NCBI RefSeq assembly: GCF_000143415.4
Contig: NW_003314413.1
Coordinates: forward strand, 128,832-192,831
DNA: 64,000 nt
From: Selaginella moellendorffii
Taxonomy: Eukaryota; Streptophyta; Lycopodiopsida; Selaginellales; Selaginellaceae
Direction of reading: 5' to 3'
Below are positions 45,628-55,330 of the stretch, piece by piece. Positions within the stretch are counted from its first letter, which is position 1. Every line of letters begins with the position of its first letter. The position numbers and the translations under genes are program-made. The notes below the pieces were generated by a model. It did no database searches and was not told the DNA's origin. It saw nothing but the letters and a program-made list of their open reading frames with translations.

Positions 45628-46551
45628 GGATAGAAGCAGCAGTGAGGCTGTGCAAAGCATAAGTTGATGATCAAAGATAACGAACTGTCTCTTCTACCAC
45701 ATGATACCCTATTATATGGTATCAACAACCATGACTTCCAATCAAACAAAACTCAGTTGGAAGTAAGACATGTATATATTTGGACTACTTGAGATTTAAA
45801 TAATTTAACATATTATCGTAAAAGAATGCACTGTAAAAAGGTATTATATTTTATCTAATTTTTTCATTAATTAATTTCACAACCAATAAGATTTTATAGT
45901 ATTTATGGACGAGTAGTGTCCCTTTTTTAACATATCATATGCAGTTGGGACTATAATCAGCTTCTTGATCAAGTCCACCACAGCCTTGTCCAAGGCAGCT
46001 TAAACTCAATTGAACTCAATCTCGTCTTGTAAGTTCTTGAGCCTATCAGAAACTCTTCTTCCCTACTGGCTACCAAGAGAGACTTCAACATCAGGAAATA
46101 TGACTCAGTAGCAGTAGCTTGTGTCAATGGAATAGACGACACTTCGAAACACACCAGGAACTGGGAAGACTGGCTAAGTTTCTAAGAAGTAGCATGCAAG
46201 AAGAGAAAGAATCACAGTACCTCAATACGGCCGCGAGGGTCATCTCCTTATGTTGCATGTCGATCACTGATTCCTACATCCAAGAGAAGTCAGTTACCAG
46301 CCATTCTTGTGTCCCATTCGGGCGGCTTACATGTTTTTGGACGCTGCTCAGCGAGCACACCCTCCATTTAACTTGTAAGAGTTTTTTATTGCAAGCTTTT
46401 ATCGCATGGATCCGCGCGGACAAAAACGCCGGCTCCATGCGCCTTCATCCGAAATCCTGAACTGCTTCTGTTTGAAAACGGTAGAAACCTAGCTTTCAGA
46501 ATAAAATACCTGCGTAGCCAAGACGGAGCTGGAAGCTTGCGCTGTTGGAAC
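45628..46551. other. Intergenic region, no supported gene
   Basis: AT-rich at 45770-45960, then mixed sequence. No frame has recognisable features. Confidence 0.5.
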
Positions 46552-47703
46552 TCAGTGAAAAGAGGTCTCGGCCCTGTGTATGCTGGACAGGAGTCCATAC
46601 GCACTTGAATCGCCTGAGTCCATCGTCGAAGCATGGCCGTGAGCATGAGTACCAATCCCGACTTCGTTGTGGCTCCGGCAAGCACCCAGCAGACACCTCC
46701 ACGACGCAGCATCGGCTTTCGTCGGCATCGACTTCAACAGGTCCTCGGCCGCATCCACCTGACCAATGCGACCGAGGAGGTCGATGAGGCACGAGAAGTG
46801 TTCCAGCGTCGGAGCAATGCAGTGGTCCTCGACCATGGAGTTGAAAAACGTCCAGCCATGTCTCAAGAGCCCCCCGTGGCTGCAAGCCGATAGAATGTTG
46901 GTGAAGGCAATCTGGTCTAGATCGTTGCCTTCCAGTCTCATCTTCCAGAAGTTTTCCAGTGCGCTGCTGCCTTTGCTTCCTCGAGCGTATGCAGCGACCA
47001 AAGAGCTCCAGCTTATCGTGTTCGGCGTCTCTAGCTCGGCAAAGACGTTCTTGGCGAGCTCCAAGCAGCCACACTTCCCATACATGTGTACAAGCGCGTT
47101 CCCCAGGACGACGTCGAGCGGCGCTTCTCCGGCGAGTAGAAAGCTCTGGTGGACGAGCTTCCCGTCCCTCAGAGCCCCGGCCTTAGCACAAGCGGATAGA
47201 ACTATCGAGAGCGTGCCCTGGGACGGTTTCATCCCTTCCAGGTCCATGAGCTTCAGCAGCTCAAACGCCTGCTCCTTCTGATCGTTTTGTGCGCAGGCTG
47301 CTATGGTTGCACCCCAGGCGTCGAAAGTTGGCTCGGGAATAGTCCGCAGCATCTTTCTGGAATCCTCTACCTGGCCTCGGAGGCCATAAGCCGCGATCAT
47401 CACTGTCCATGATATGCCGCTCCACCGCGGCATTCTGTCGAACAAGCTCTTGGCAGCCTCGAGACACTTGCCATGTCGACCAAACGCAGTGATCAGTGCG
47501 TTCCACGACACAACAGTCCGCTGCTCCATCCTGTCGAACGTCCGCTTCGCATCGGCCACCCTCCCACTCCGGCCATACTCCGATAGCTTGACGTTCCAGG
47601 ACCAGACACTGTCCTCCACCTTCGCTGCTTCAGTCGCAAACCTCCGGACGGTGGCATTTTTTGCCACCTTCACGAACAAGGCCCGCGGACATAGAGATCG
47701 CAT
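46552..47703 (-). CDS. PLS-class pentatricopeptide repeat protein, C-terminus short
   Basis: 383 residues from the ATG at 47703 (MRSLCPRALF), followed by an arginine/alanine-rich leader (VKVAKNATVRRFATEAAKV) fitting mitochondrial import. PPR motifs follow in tandem: VWSWNVKLSEYGRSGRVADA, VVSWNALITAFGRHGKCLEA, ISWTVMIAAYGLRGQVEDS, FDAWGATIAACAQNDQKEQA and others, up to a typical E-region start (ADAASWRCLLGACRSHNEVG). Such proteins bind organellar RNA and often serve in C-to-U editing. The protein ends soon after SSAYGLLSSIHR, inside the E motif, without E+ or DYW domains, which suggests a 3' frameshift or a member that needs a partner. An in-frame ATG at 47763 would add 20 residues, but those codons overlap the TATA box of the neighbour. 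It is head-to-head with the 2OG-like gene, 112 bases between the start codons. Confidence 0.85.
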   Translation of the reverse strand: MRSLCPRALFVKVAKNATVRRFATEAAKVEDSVWSWNVKLSEYGRSGRVADAKRTFDRMEQRTVVSWNALITAFGRHGKCLEAAKSLFDRMPRWSGISWTVMIAAYGLRGQVEDSRKMLRTIPEPTFDAWGATIAACAQNDQKEQAFELLKLMDLEGMKPSQGTLSIVLSACAKAGALRDGKLVHQSFLLAGEAPLDVVLGNALVHMYGKCGCLELAKNVFAELETPNTISWSSLVAAYARGSKGSSALENFWKMRLEGNDLDQIAFTNILSACSHGGLLRHGWTFFNSMVEDHCIAPTLEHFSCLIDLLGRIGQVDAAEDLLKSMPTKADAASWRCLLGACRSHNEVGIGTHAHGHASTMDSGDSSAYGLLSSIHRAETSFH

Positions 47704-47745
47704 ATACCTTGCATGAGCAAACCTTGAGCTATAAGGCTCTTGGGC

Positions 47746-47756
47746 TATATATAAAA
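47746..47756 (+). promoter_or_regulatory. TATA box of the 2OG-like gene
   Basis: TATATATAAAA lies 60-70 bases upstream of the ATG at 47816. That places transcription start near 47776-47786 with a short leader, as expected of a plant core promoter. The same bases lie in the 5' region of the opposite-strand PPR gene. Confidence 0.6.
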
Positions 47757-47815
47757 AAACCATACATACCCTTTGTGCCCGTGAGTTGTGTTGTTGTCAC
47801 AGGGAGCTTGGAGCC

Positions 47816-49024
47816 ATGTCTGAAGACGTTGGAGCTATCCCGGTTGAAATAAAGAAGCTATGCAAGACCCCCTTCATCGCCGGAGCGGTGGCGCTGGACA
47901 AAACCATCCGGATCAGCTACAAGGTAAACAGGGACTGCTTCGTCTTCGAGCACCCGAGCAAGCTCAAGAACAACATCAGTGATCTCCACCAGGCCTGCAG
48001 CACCAAAAAGGATTACTCCCTCGAAAGGCCAAAAATCATGGCGAGCCTGGGCTTGTCTGGTATCCTGGACGAGGTGAAAACGTTCATGGGACCCGACCAG
48101 TTTGAGCACGAGCTCGTTCGGCTGTCGGTCTTCACGAATAAACACGAGTCGCCGGTATGGAGGAATAAAGGCGAGCACTGCGCCACCCTTTTGGTGCTGC
48201 TGCCAGGATTCAGAGGTGGCGATCTGGTTGTCAAGAGCAACGATGGCCTGGAACTCTTCCACGAGTGGCACAACAATGATCTCAACTGGGTGGCAATCCG
48301 GAGAGGGTATGAGTACCAGCTGGAAAAGGTGAGCAAAGGGACATGTGTGATGCTCACGTACCACATATTCGCTGCTCGAGCTCCAAAGACGATGAAGGTG
48401 GTGTCGCCGGTGCTGCCCGAGTTCTTGGCAAAACTCCACACAAGGGTCGAGCGCAAGGAGGTGTTTGGATTCCCGTGCGAGAACTTGTACCACAAGGCGC
48501 TGCTGGAGACGTGTAGCGCCGAGTGCCTGGCCAAGATGCTGCGCGGCCAGGACGCGGTGCTCTACAGCGCTGCCAAGGCCGCGAAGTTGATGGTGGAGGT
48601 GGTGAAGATCTGGGAGTCCTCCGGGGACGACGAGGGACAGAAGGACATCTACATCGATCGCGCCTTCAAGGGATTCGAGGTGTCTGGCTACCGCTACAAC
48701 AGGAAGGACGACATCCACCGGGTCGAAGATATGATCAATGCCGGGAAGTGCCCCAGGGAAGTGGAGAGGGACGATAACATTGTGTGGGAGCCGGGCAAGC
48801 ACCAGTGGCTGACGGGCGCGGTCCACCCCTACGACGACGAGGACGAGAAAGGCGGTGCGGTGACTGGGATTACGAGCGTACACTGCGCCGCCGCGATCCT
48901 AGTGACTGTCTTTGGCGCGACAGTCACCAGGACCAAGACCAAGACGAAGCGAACGCGGCAGGCCGATCAGGAATCCGAATCCATCGAGAAGAAGGCCAAG
49001 AGCGAGGAATCTAGCAAGGAGTAG
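47816..49024 (+). CDS. 2-oxoglutarate/Fe(II) dioxygenase-like protein lacking recognisable metal ligands
   Basis: A single-exon gene of 402 residues starting MSEDVGAIPVEIKK. The middle resembles the prolyl-hydroxylase-like double-stranded beta-helix family common in fungi and found in plants: HELVRLSVFTNKHES, ATLLVLLPGFRGGDLVVKS and LNWVAIRRGYEYQLEKVS followed by KGTCVMLTYHI. In active relatives the first strand is followed by H-x-D, the later WxAxYxDCxHEV stretch supplies the second His, and GxRxxLTYN supplies the 2OG-binding Arg. Here those positions read ESPVW, YEYQL and GTCVMLTY, so the His-Asp-His triad and the Arg all appear absent. The C-terminus is acidic, then lysine/arginine-rich (TRTKTKTKRTRQ), a possible nuclear signal. 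GC-rich codons and an uninterrupted frame argue that it is maintained. Function unknown; probably a pseudoenzyme. Confidence 0.75.
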   Translation: MSEDVGAIPVEIKKLCKTPFIAGAVALDKTIRISYKVNRDCFVFEHPSKLKNNISDLHQACSTKKDYSLERPKIMASLGLSGILDEVKTFMGPDQFEHELVRLSVFTNKHESPVWRNKGEHCATLLVLLPGFRGGDLVVKSNDGLELFHEWHNNDLNWVAIRRGYEYQLEKVSKGTCVMLTYHIFAARAPKTMKVVSPVLPEFLAKLHTRVERKEVFGFPCENLYHKALLETCSAECLAKMLRGQDAVLYSAAKAAKLMVEVVKIWESSGDDEGQKDIYIDRAFKGFEVSGYRYNRKDDIHRVEDMINAGKCPREVERDDNIVWEPGKHQWLTGAVHPYDDEDEKGGAVTGITSVHCAAAILVTVFGATVTRTKTKTKRTRQADQESESIEKKAKSEESSKE

Positions 49025-49179
49025 CAGCGAGAGGAGCCCTAAGCCCAGCCAAGAACCCTAAAGTGGGGAAAAGGGAGTGGACATTTTTTTTTCTTACGAA
49101 TCGAACCTTCGTTCTCTAAACAAAAATAGGGTAGCAATTTGCTAGAATAGAAAAGATAAATGAACCCCACCTCATCACC
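49025..49179. other. 3' flank of the 2OG-like gene
   Basis: The sequence turns AT-rich at about 49085; nothing else is recognised. Confidence 0.4.
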
Positions 49180-49960
49180 TCCAACCTCTGTTCGTGCCTG
49201 AGATTCGTCCTCATCGGGCAAGCCAAGGTCTCCCCGAGGTCATCTGGGAAAGCCTCCATGCTTGTCAGTATCACGCGCCTCAGCTCAATTCTTGCATTTG
49301 TCACCCTGCAGTAATACGCAACACCTCCCTGGTTCACCTGGGGCTGACCTGTTCGTCAACCTCTTGCGCTCCATCCCTACACCCACCCAGCAAAGCTCCT
49401 TTATCAAATGGAGAACATACTGTTCTTCGACCTGAAGGCAAAATCCAGCTCCTCGAACCTGTGCTCAATAGCTTCGCAATCCCCCTTCTTCACCCATTTG
49501 ATTCGTGGGTTGTTTGCCAGCCAGCCTTGTACCACTTCACAATATCTCTCTGTCTGCTGCTCCTCCCAGTAGAACTCGTCTCCCAACATCCTTGCCTTTA
49601 ACGCATTTCCCATCTATGTCTCTGAACAACCCCTCCAATCCGAGTGCGTTAACCACTAGTTCTAAGTCCTCATCGTTGAGCGAGACTTTTTCGCATAGAG
49701 CGTCAAGATCTACGCGAACACAAGGATAGTGTTAACTTTAAAGTAATGGCAGGAGAGGCTTTCATTTGCTTTGAAGTAGAGGACCTTGCTGTCTGGGAAT
49801 TCACCTTCAAAGGCGAGCAGGCTCTTCCGTGGAGCCGACAGAAACGGAGGACAACTGAGCTGCAGGTCGTGGACGTTGTTAGGAAGAAGCCACAACAACT
49901 GCGGACAGTCATCAGCGAGATGGCAATGACGCACTCTCGCATCGGAGATGGCACCAGGAT
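49180..49960 (-). pseudogene. Family E repeated protein-coding sequence, copy E1 (degenerate)
   Basis: Minus-strand fragments include WLANNPRIKWVKKGDCEAIE followed by HRFEELDFAFRSKN (49404-49613) and, further down, GGVAYYCRVTNARIELRRVI (49116-49337). The same succession of words occurs in copies E2-E4. Stops and frame changes separate the pieces. I do not recognise the protein. The distal part (49745-49930, CACCTTCAAAGGCGAGC to GGACAGTCATCAGCGAGA) is also shared with E3 and E4. It stands head-to-head with E2. Confidence 0.6.
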
Positions 49961-49972
49961 CGCGGCAGCGCA

Positions 49973-50601
49973 GTGGACGCTCGTAATCCCCTTGCCTTAC
50001 TCTCGTTCGTAGGGGTGGGCTACTGCTACGTTGGGCTGGCCGCAGTTATCGTGGCTATCGTTTCTCGGGGGAGAGATCCGGATGCTGTGCGCCGACGAGG
50101 ATCTCTAAGAATTCTTCCTGATACGGCCGCTTCTCAGCTATTTGGGAAGTTCGACGAGGAAGACTTTGAAGGTGAATTACCACATTCTGAGAAATGTCGA
50201 GAGATGAGGTACGAGGATCTGGAAATTCAGTTCGAGGGCCTGAATTACGCCTTGAGCTCGAAGAACGATATGATTGTAATGTCGAGGATCTTCGGGCTCA
50301 GGGCGCTTTCCTGGGTGTGAAACACCAGAGGTTGACGAACAAGTCACTGCGGGAGGCCATAGTAGACTCCATTGTGTGGGCTGATGCGTCACACTTCCCG
50401 TTTGTTCAGTTCGTAACAGGCATGCACAAGGGAGGTGCTGTATTCTACTGCAAAGCAACGAGGGGCATTGAGATGGGGCAGGTGATGCTAAAAAGCATGG
50501 AAGAAGTCAAGAAGTGGCTTTCCCATATGACCCATGGCCTCATCATCCTGAAGACCTTGCCCTCTAAGGAAGAAGTTAAAGCAATTGAGCCCGGTGGCTG
50601 A
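49973..50601 (+). pseudogene. Family E repeated protein-coding sequence, copy E2 (frameshifted)
   Basis: The best preserved copy. One frame gives FEGLNYALSSKNDMIVMSRI up to a stop at 50320. The continuation is in the next frame (50194-50601): AQGAFLGVKHQRLTNKSLRE, AIVDSIVWADASHFPFVQFV, TGMHKGGAVFYCKATRGIEM and GQVMLKSMEEVKKWLS. A frameshift near 50295 is therefore needed to read the family protein. Upstream, MDARNPLALLSFVGVGYCYV and a hydrophobic stretch (AAVIVAIVSRG) may or may not belong. Codon use is GC-richer than in E3 and E4. Function unknown; occurrence in both orientations with AT-rich decay suggests a transposon-borne or recently amplified gene. Confidence 0.6.
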
Positions 50602-51021
50602 AAAACGAAGGCGATGTTGCAATAGAGACTTGCTATGCAGTAGAGAATGAAGGTTTGTAAGTGAAGCTCTTTCAAAACATGATTTGTAAAGGAGAGCTTG
50701 CAATTCGAGTTGGGGCTGAGCGTGGCGCTGCCCAGAAGTTCTGCCGGGCATGCTGGAGCGAAGGAACAATGGTGGCGCGCTGAAAAATCCTGTGATAGGC
50801 CGAGGATATCGTTGACCCAGGCTGACTTACGATCTCTCGACAGGAGTATCAGTCTTAAGTAATGAATTTATAATCAAATATTATAATTTTTATAATAATT
50901 TAGCATATTACATTTTAATACAACCTTGTACAACAGCTAGATTACTACAAATATAAATTTTATTTCAATTTGGATCGCCAGGGTCGCCATGGGCGACCAC
51001 AACAGTAAGATTTTCAGCTCA
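50602..51021. other. Non-coding, nothing recognised
   Basis: It contains a poly-AT stretch (50875-50960) and no supported frame. Confidence 0.4.
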
Positions 51022-51262
51022 AGATTCTTCATTGGAGATCAGTCCTCAACGTTGCTAGGCAGATTATAGGTAGCGCCATTCTTTGTTTCTACATTCCTTA
51101 CCTCACAGGCTTGTCTTCTAAGATCCACCAGCTTCTAGCTTACGTTTGCGCAGTCAGATCTAAGTGCTCCAGCTTGTGCTCTCGTTCGATTTCCTCTTCA
51201 TGTTGTTCCTTTGAAGGGATTTCAGGAGCTAGAAAACGGAGTACCATAAAACGAAACTTGGA
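51022..51262 (+). pseudogene. COMT-like gene fragment (duplicate of 60150-60540)
   Basis: It matches the COMT-like gene at 59823-60598 in order: GGAGATCA(G/A)TCCTC, GGCAGATTAT, the intron (TAGCGCCATTCTTT against TAGGGCCATTCTTT), the acceptor CACAGGCTTGTCTTCTAAG against CCAGGCCTGTCTTCTCAG, and finally CAGGAGCTAGAAAACGGAGT against CAGGAGCTAGAAACGGAGT. About 145 bases are missing before the last block, and frames are broken. Because intron sequence is present, this is a DNA-level duplicate, not a retrocopy. Confidence 0.85.
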
Positions 51263-51783
51263 ATACATCCCGCGCCACGTTTGATTAGATGGCTAAAGCT
51301 CTGGCGTTCAAAAATTTGCTAATCATATATCTCAAAACTTTGTTCCAATGGTAAGCATATACTTCTTCGCTGAACATAACGGACTTGACATGGTTCACTT
51401 TCCAGGTTGTTGGTGCATCAGTTGTACGTGAAGCTTCTAGTTTTGTGCTTGGTATAGATTAATTCGAGCTAGTGCCTAAACACAAGGTAATTATGTGAGA
51501 TAAAATCAGTATGCTGAAATGACATGCTTGACAAAGTATTCTCACTGAGAGACAAAGCCATTCTACCAGCCTAGTTGGCTTGTGGTTGGGTTCTTCTCCT
51601 CTGAATTCTCGAATTCAAATTCAGGCTCTTGCTGTGGTAGTATATACTGAGTTGGAGGATTTGAACTGGGACCTGTTGTGGAGGTGGGGGGTGAATGGCT
51701 TCTTGGGATCTTCATGGTGGAATCTATAAGATCTAAAACAGAAATTTACATACATTTCAGAACATTTTTTACTGCTTCTTCAA

Positions 51784-51860
51784 CTCCCTCATACTTAACT
51801 ATTGCCATGGATGCTCGTTAGCCTGTGTCAAAAACAACATTATTAAATTGCTTTTGACAT
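51784..51860 (-). pseudogene. Copper P1B-ATPase gene fragment (duplicate of 63798-63876)
   Basis: It aligns by eye with the ATPase pseudogene at the right edge: ATGCTCGTTAGCCTGTGTCA against ATGCTCGCTGTTAGCCTGCG, then TTATTAAATTGCTTTT against CTTGTTAAACTGCTTTT. It covers the exon start encoding SEHPLAKAI and the adjoining intron. Same orientation and same relative order to COMT as the parental locus. Confidence 0.65.
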
Positions 51861-53439
51861 TTCACTCAATACCTCCACACAAGCAACAAGGTCTCTTTCA
51901 ATACCTCCCCACTGGCAACAATGTTGAAAACCTTATATGTACATGCTTTATGTGACGAGGTATGTTGGATGTTTCACGCAAGGTAAAGAACAAGGCTTTA
52001 GTTGAGGTTCCCTCAGCACTCCACATGACAAGGAGGATGCTCTAGCTATCAAGGTGAATGCTCCTTACTATGTAATGGTTACAAGTGAGGAGGTGGAAGT
52101 GCCATGCAATAGTCATGAGGTGGAGGTTCTTTATGACTTACTGGTTCCAAGTGAGGAGGTGTAGGCTCCATGCAAGCCTCCTTGTGAGCATGAGGATCTA
52201 TGAAAGCTTAGGAGGGTCCTTCACCACCTCATATTTGTCAACAATCTTATATTCAACCACAAACTCACATTTATCCACCACCTTATGCTGTGAATTGTAA
52301 AATTGCATTATAGGGTTTGCAGCAGTAAAAAGATCTACTAGTATTCAATGCAAAGCTTATCTATAGTGATATAAACTCCATCTGGTGTGATATCTTGCAC
52401 TTGCAAAGTTGTTTCTTTTGCATTTTTGAGATCGAACACCGCTTCTTCTGCAATCTCCATGGCACTCTTCTACCACTCCCTCTTCACCTTCCTCCATAGC
52501 ATCATCCTCTGCTTGTGCTATTGGCTCCATGACTTGCAAGGGGGGTTGCATAAGACAACCCCCTACACGCCACACACATGCTTGTTATGTCAGGAGAAAA
52601 GAAGATGACATGTCTCCAATCTTGACCTTGCACCTCACCAAGTATTGCTGCTAAGATACACCTGAGAATTCCCAGCACCCAATTTAATAGAGCATGAAGC
52701 CTTTTATTGGAAAGAAAAATAAAACACACAAAAGCATAAATATATGGAGGTATATACAATACATAAACATACTAGTATCCCAGCATGCAAACTCTAACAT
52801 CCTGCTATCCTTAGTTAACATAGCAATGCCTTAATTCCCAACACTCTGCAAAAGAAATGAGAGGAGCTGGGCTGCGATGGTGGATGCCCTAGGTATCCTG
52901 GACACCCAGCATGCCGAGGGATTCACACCACACCTCCACCTGTTCACAAGACGATAGTCAATGAACTGCTAAGCGAGGGGCTGGGTAGTTTTTGAGCTGA
53001 GCTCACGAGTTGAGCTCAAGTCAATGAAACTCAATGAAAGTCAATATAGTCCACCAAATACAAAAGTTGATGTTTAAATGATTAGTTCAGGACGAATTAA
53101 CAATTCTATTCAAAACTTAAGACATATTTTCAGTCTAAGAAAAAGCTAAATAATATAAATTTAATAAGAAAATAAATATTATAAGTCAAAGAAGAAACTC
53201 TATATTACCACTAAAAAATTTGACTAAAAAAAAAAAAACTTAGTCTTCCTTGGCATCCACATCCACAAAAGGAGGAATTTGTATAGTATTATGCTCTTTA
53301 ACTGTGTGCTCTTGTTGTATATAAGCTTGTGCCATTGCTTTTGCATAACATAGCAAATTATAGCTCATGTCATCGATCCACCTAATATACACAACCATGA
53401 TGGAATTATTATAAGGAGAAATTTATACTTTATTATCAC
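51861..53439. other. AT-rich intergenic stretch, no supported gene
   Basis: It has local duplications of GTGAGGAGGTG(G/T)A words at 52085-52165 and no recognisable protein. Open frames near 52357-52759 lack domains. Confidence 0.45.
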
Positions 53440-54445
53440 CTGTTATGAAATGTCCCAAAAACACTTTCAAATGCACTCTCCTTCTCTAGTGCAAAAATTG
53501 CATGCCTAGTCTCTTTAGCCGCTAGCACTATCGAACCAAAACCTGCTGTAGCATCAAGCACAATCCCCTTAGGAGGACAAAACAACTCTAGGAGGATTTG
53601 CATAGCCTTTGGTGAATGGTGTCAATAATTAGGGAACTTTATATGATGGTCCTCATTGATGACATTTAGGATGATATTTGTTGAGCTATCATATCCTGGC
53701 AATGCCAAATCTACACATCATCAGCTCGTGTAATACTATGGCAAGAGTAGCAGCAGAGAGCATGGTAGTTCCATGCTAAAGCCTACAAGGAAAAGAGGCA
53801 ATCAATTTAAGATATGAAAAATAAGGAAATGCAAACCTTTTGGATTTGGCCACCTGCTCCTTTTGTTTCAACCGGGATGTTTGAGAGTAGGCAGCCTGAT
53901 GCAAACTCAACCAATCTAGAGTCATCATTCTCCGCCATCGTTGCAAGAAGACCTCCCCAAAATAAGGAACGAGGAAGAATGACTAGCATAATGCCCTTGT
54001 ATCGCAACACCTTGGATGCCACATCCACTGCTTGAGAAATATGGTCCGGTTGAAGGATGTTCCAGGATGGAGTGTCATCTTGTAAAGGTGATAACCCATC
54101 AAGCAGGTCAAAGAATGCAAGGTTGATGCTGAAAGTATTGTTCATTCCCAATCCTTGCATCCATCAATGGAACATAGAAGACTCTTGGCTCATGTTGTTG
54201 GAAAGCTGAAAGTAGTCCCCAATAACTATTTCACGTTGCCAACACTTCCCATAAGAGAAAGAGGGTGAACCTGAATAGTGTTTAAAACCAGGAAATATTA
54301 AATTTAATACATGTTTTTTTTCATACCTGTTTATGTGAAGCCGATGAAAATAACTCTTGGAGGTCATCCTCTGTAGCAATGGGGAGGGATGGAAAGAATG
54401 CATTTGTATGTCGATATATAGAGTGTTGGTTGGTTTCTCTGACAT
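53440..54445 (-). pseudogene. Amino-methyltransferase (N6-adenine/N4-cytosine DNA methylase)-like pseudogene
   Basis: Minus-strand pieces, in order: a REIVIGDYFQLSNN start; NLAFFDLLDGLSPLQDD, in the place of motif IV (usually a D/N-PP-Y/F loop); PSWNILQPDHISQAVDVASK, then KGIMLVILPRSLFWGG; after a gap of about 150 bases INEDHHIKFPNY, a stop, HHSPKAMQILLELFCPPKGI and VLDATAGFGSIVLAAKE, a good motif I (AdoMet-binding G-x-G loop). The order motif IV, then target region, then HxxxK...motif I is that of beta-class amino-methyltransferases. In-frame stops (for example before WMQGLGMN at about 54164, and after FPNY) and a probable intron (about 54285-54328) with a frame mismatch mark it as dead. FDLL in place of the catalytic tetrapeptide is itself unusual. 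Whether it was a host gene or a passenger of a mobile element is unknown. Confidence 0.5.
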
Positions 54446-54730
54446 CTACAACCAAATTACAAAGTTCTTGCTCCCGTGTAGTGGTGACCAGAAAACAAGT
54501 TTTGGTGGCAGTTAAATTGTTTTCATTTGCTCAAAGCATGGGCATGGTGGTGGTGATTGTCAGATGTTATGTAGAAATGCATTGAGTTGGTGGCTAAAGG
54601 TGCAAAATAAAAAACATGGCTGTGGTTGCCACATTGGTGCCTACACCAATATGATTGAAATAATCTTTAGCTTAACAATAGTTATCAAGCTCCACAAAGA
54701 AATGAAAGACAAATCCAGACACACTTTGTA
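54446..54730. other. Non-coding, nothing recognised
   Basis: There is a 68-codon frame without features and nothing else. Confidence 0.35.
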
Positions 54731-55330
54731 GCATATAGTTTTTGGTTTGCTTAAGCAAACTTATACGGGGACTGGGATAGTAGTGGATATACCTAGAATA
54801 TGCTTGGATATTTTAGGATATTCTACCATCTAATGGTTGTTATTCATTTAGATTAATCTTGTATTTATAATTTATAAACATATTTATAATTTATAAACTT
54901 TTAAAAACCTTTTCTAGTATATTCTTTTTTGTTCTACCATCTAATGGTTGATATGCAATAAAATTAATCTTGTATATATAAATTACAAACATGCTTATAA
55001 TTATAAACTTTATTTGATCAATTGGATTAATAAGTAATAATAACACTAGTATTAAGCAAACCAAGCGTTGCTACATGCATAGCAATTTATTTAAAATTTA
55101 ATTAGTTGCAAAATTAGGTAATTAAATTATGTGGTCTTAATTAGGAAAACTTCTGGGAGTGGTTTTCTTTGGAACAATAGTTAGGGTTTGTATATTAAAG
55201 ATAAATAGTTTTTAGTTTCTTGAAGCAAATGGGGATGGTAGTGGATATATCTAAAATATGCTTAGATATTTTGGGATATTTTGCCATCTAATGGTTGTTT
55301 TCATTTTTACTAATCATATATAATCTGTAA
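54731..55330. repeat. Dispersed repeat (family F), two direct copies and a third partial
   Basis: The block TAGTTTTT(G/A)GTTT...GGATAGTAGTGGATATA...TTGGATATTTTAGGATATTCTACCATCTAATGG occurs at 54735-54865 and, diverged, at 55205-55315. The CCATCTAATGGTTG end occurs again at 54940-54955. The copies are AT-rich and non-coding, and may be decayed LTR or MITE pieces. Confidence 0.65.

Noticed and set aside
45267-45749. A 160-codon minus-strand frame with a PDSNQRPIDLQS stretch
   Set aside because: This well-known false protein is the antisense translation of a tRNA-Cys gene, here at 45396-45467.
47858-48883. A 341-codon minus-strand frame opposite the 2OG-like gene
   Set aside because: The plus-strand frame has recognisable fold motifs, a good ATG and a TATA box; the opposite frame is its shadow.
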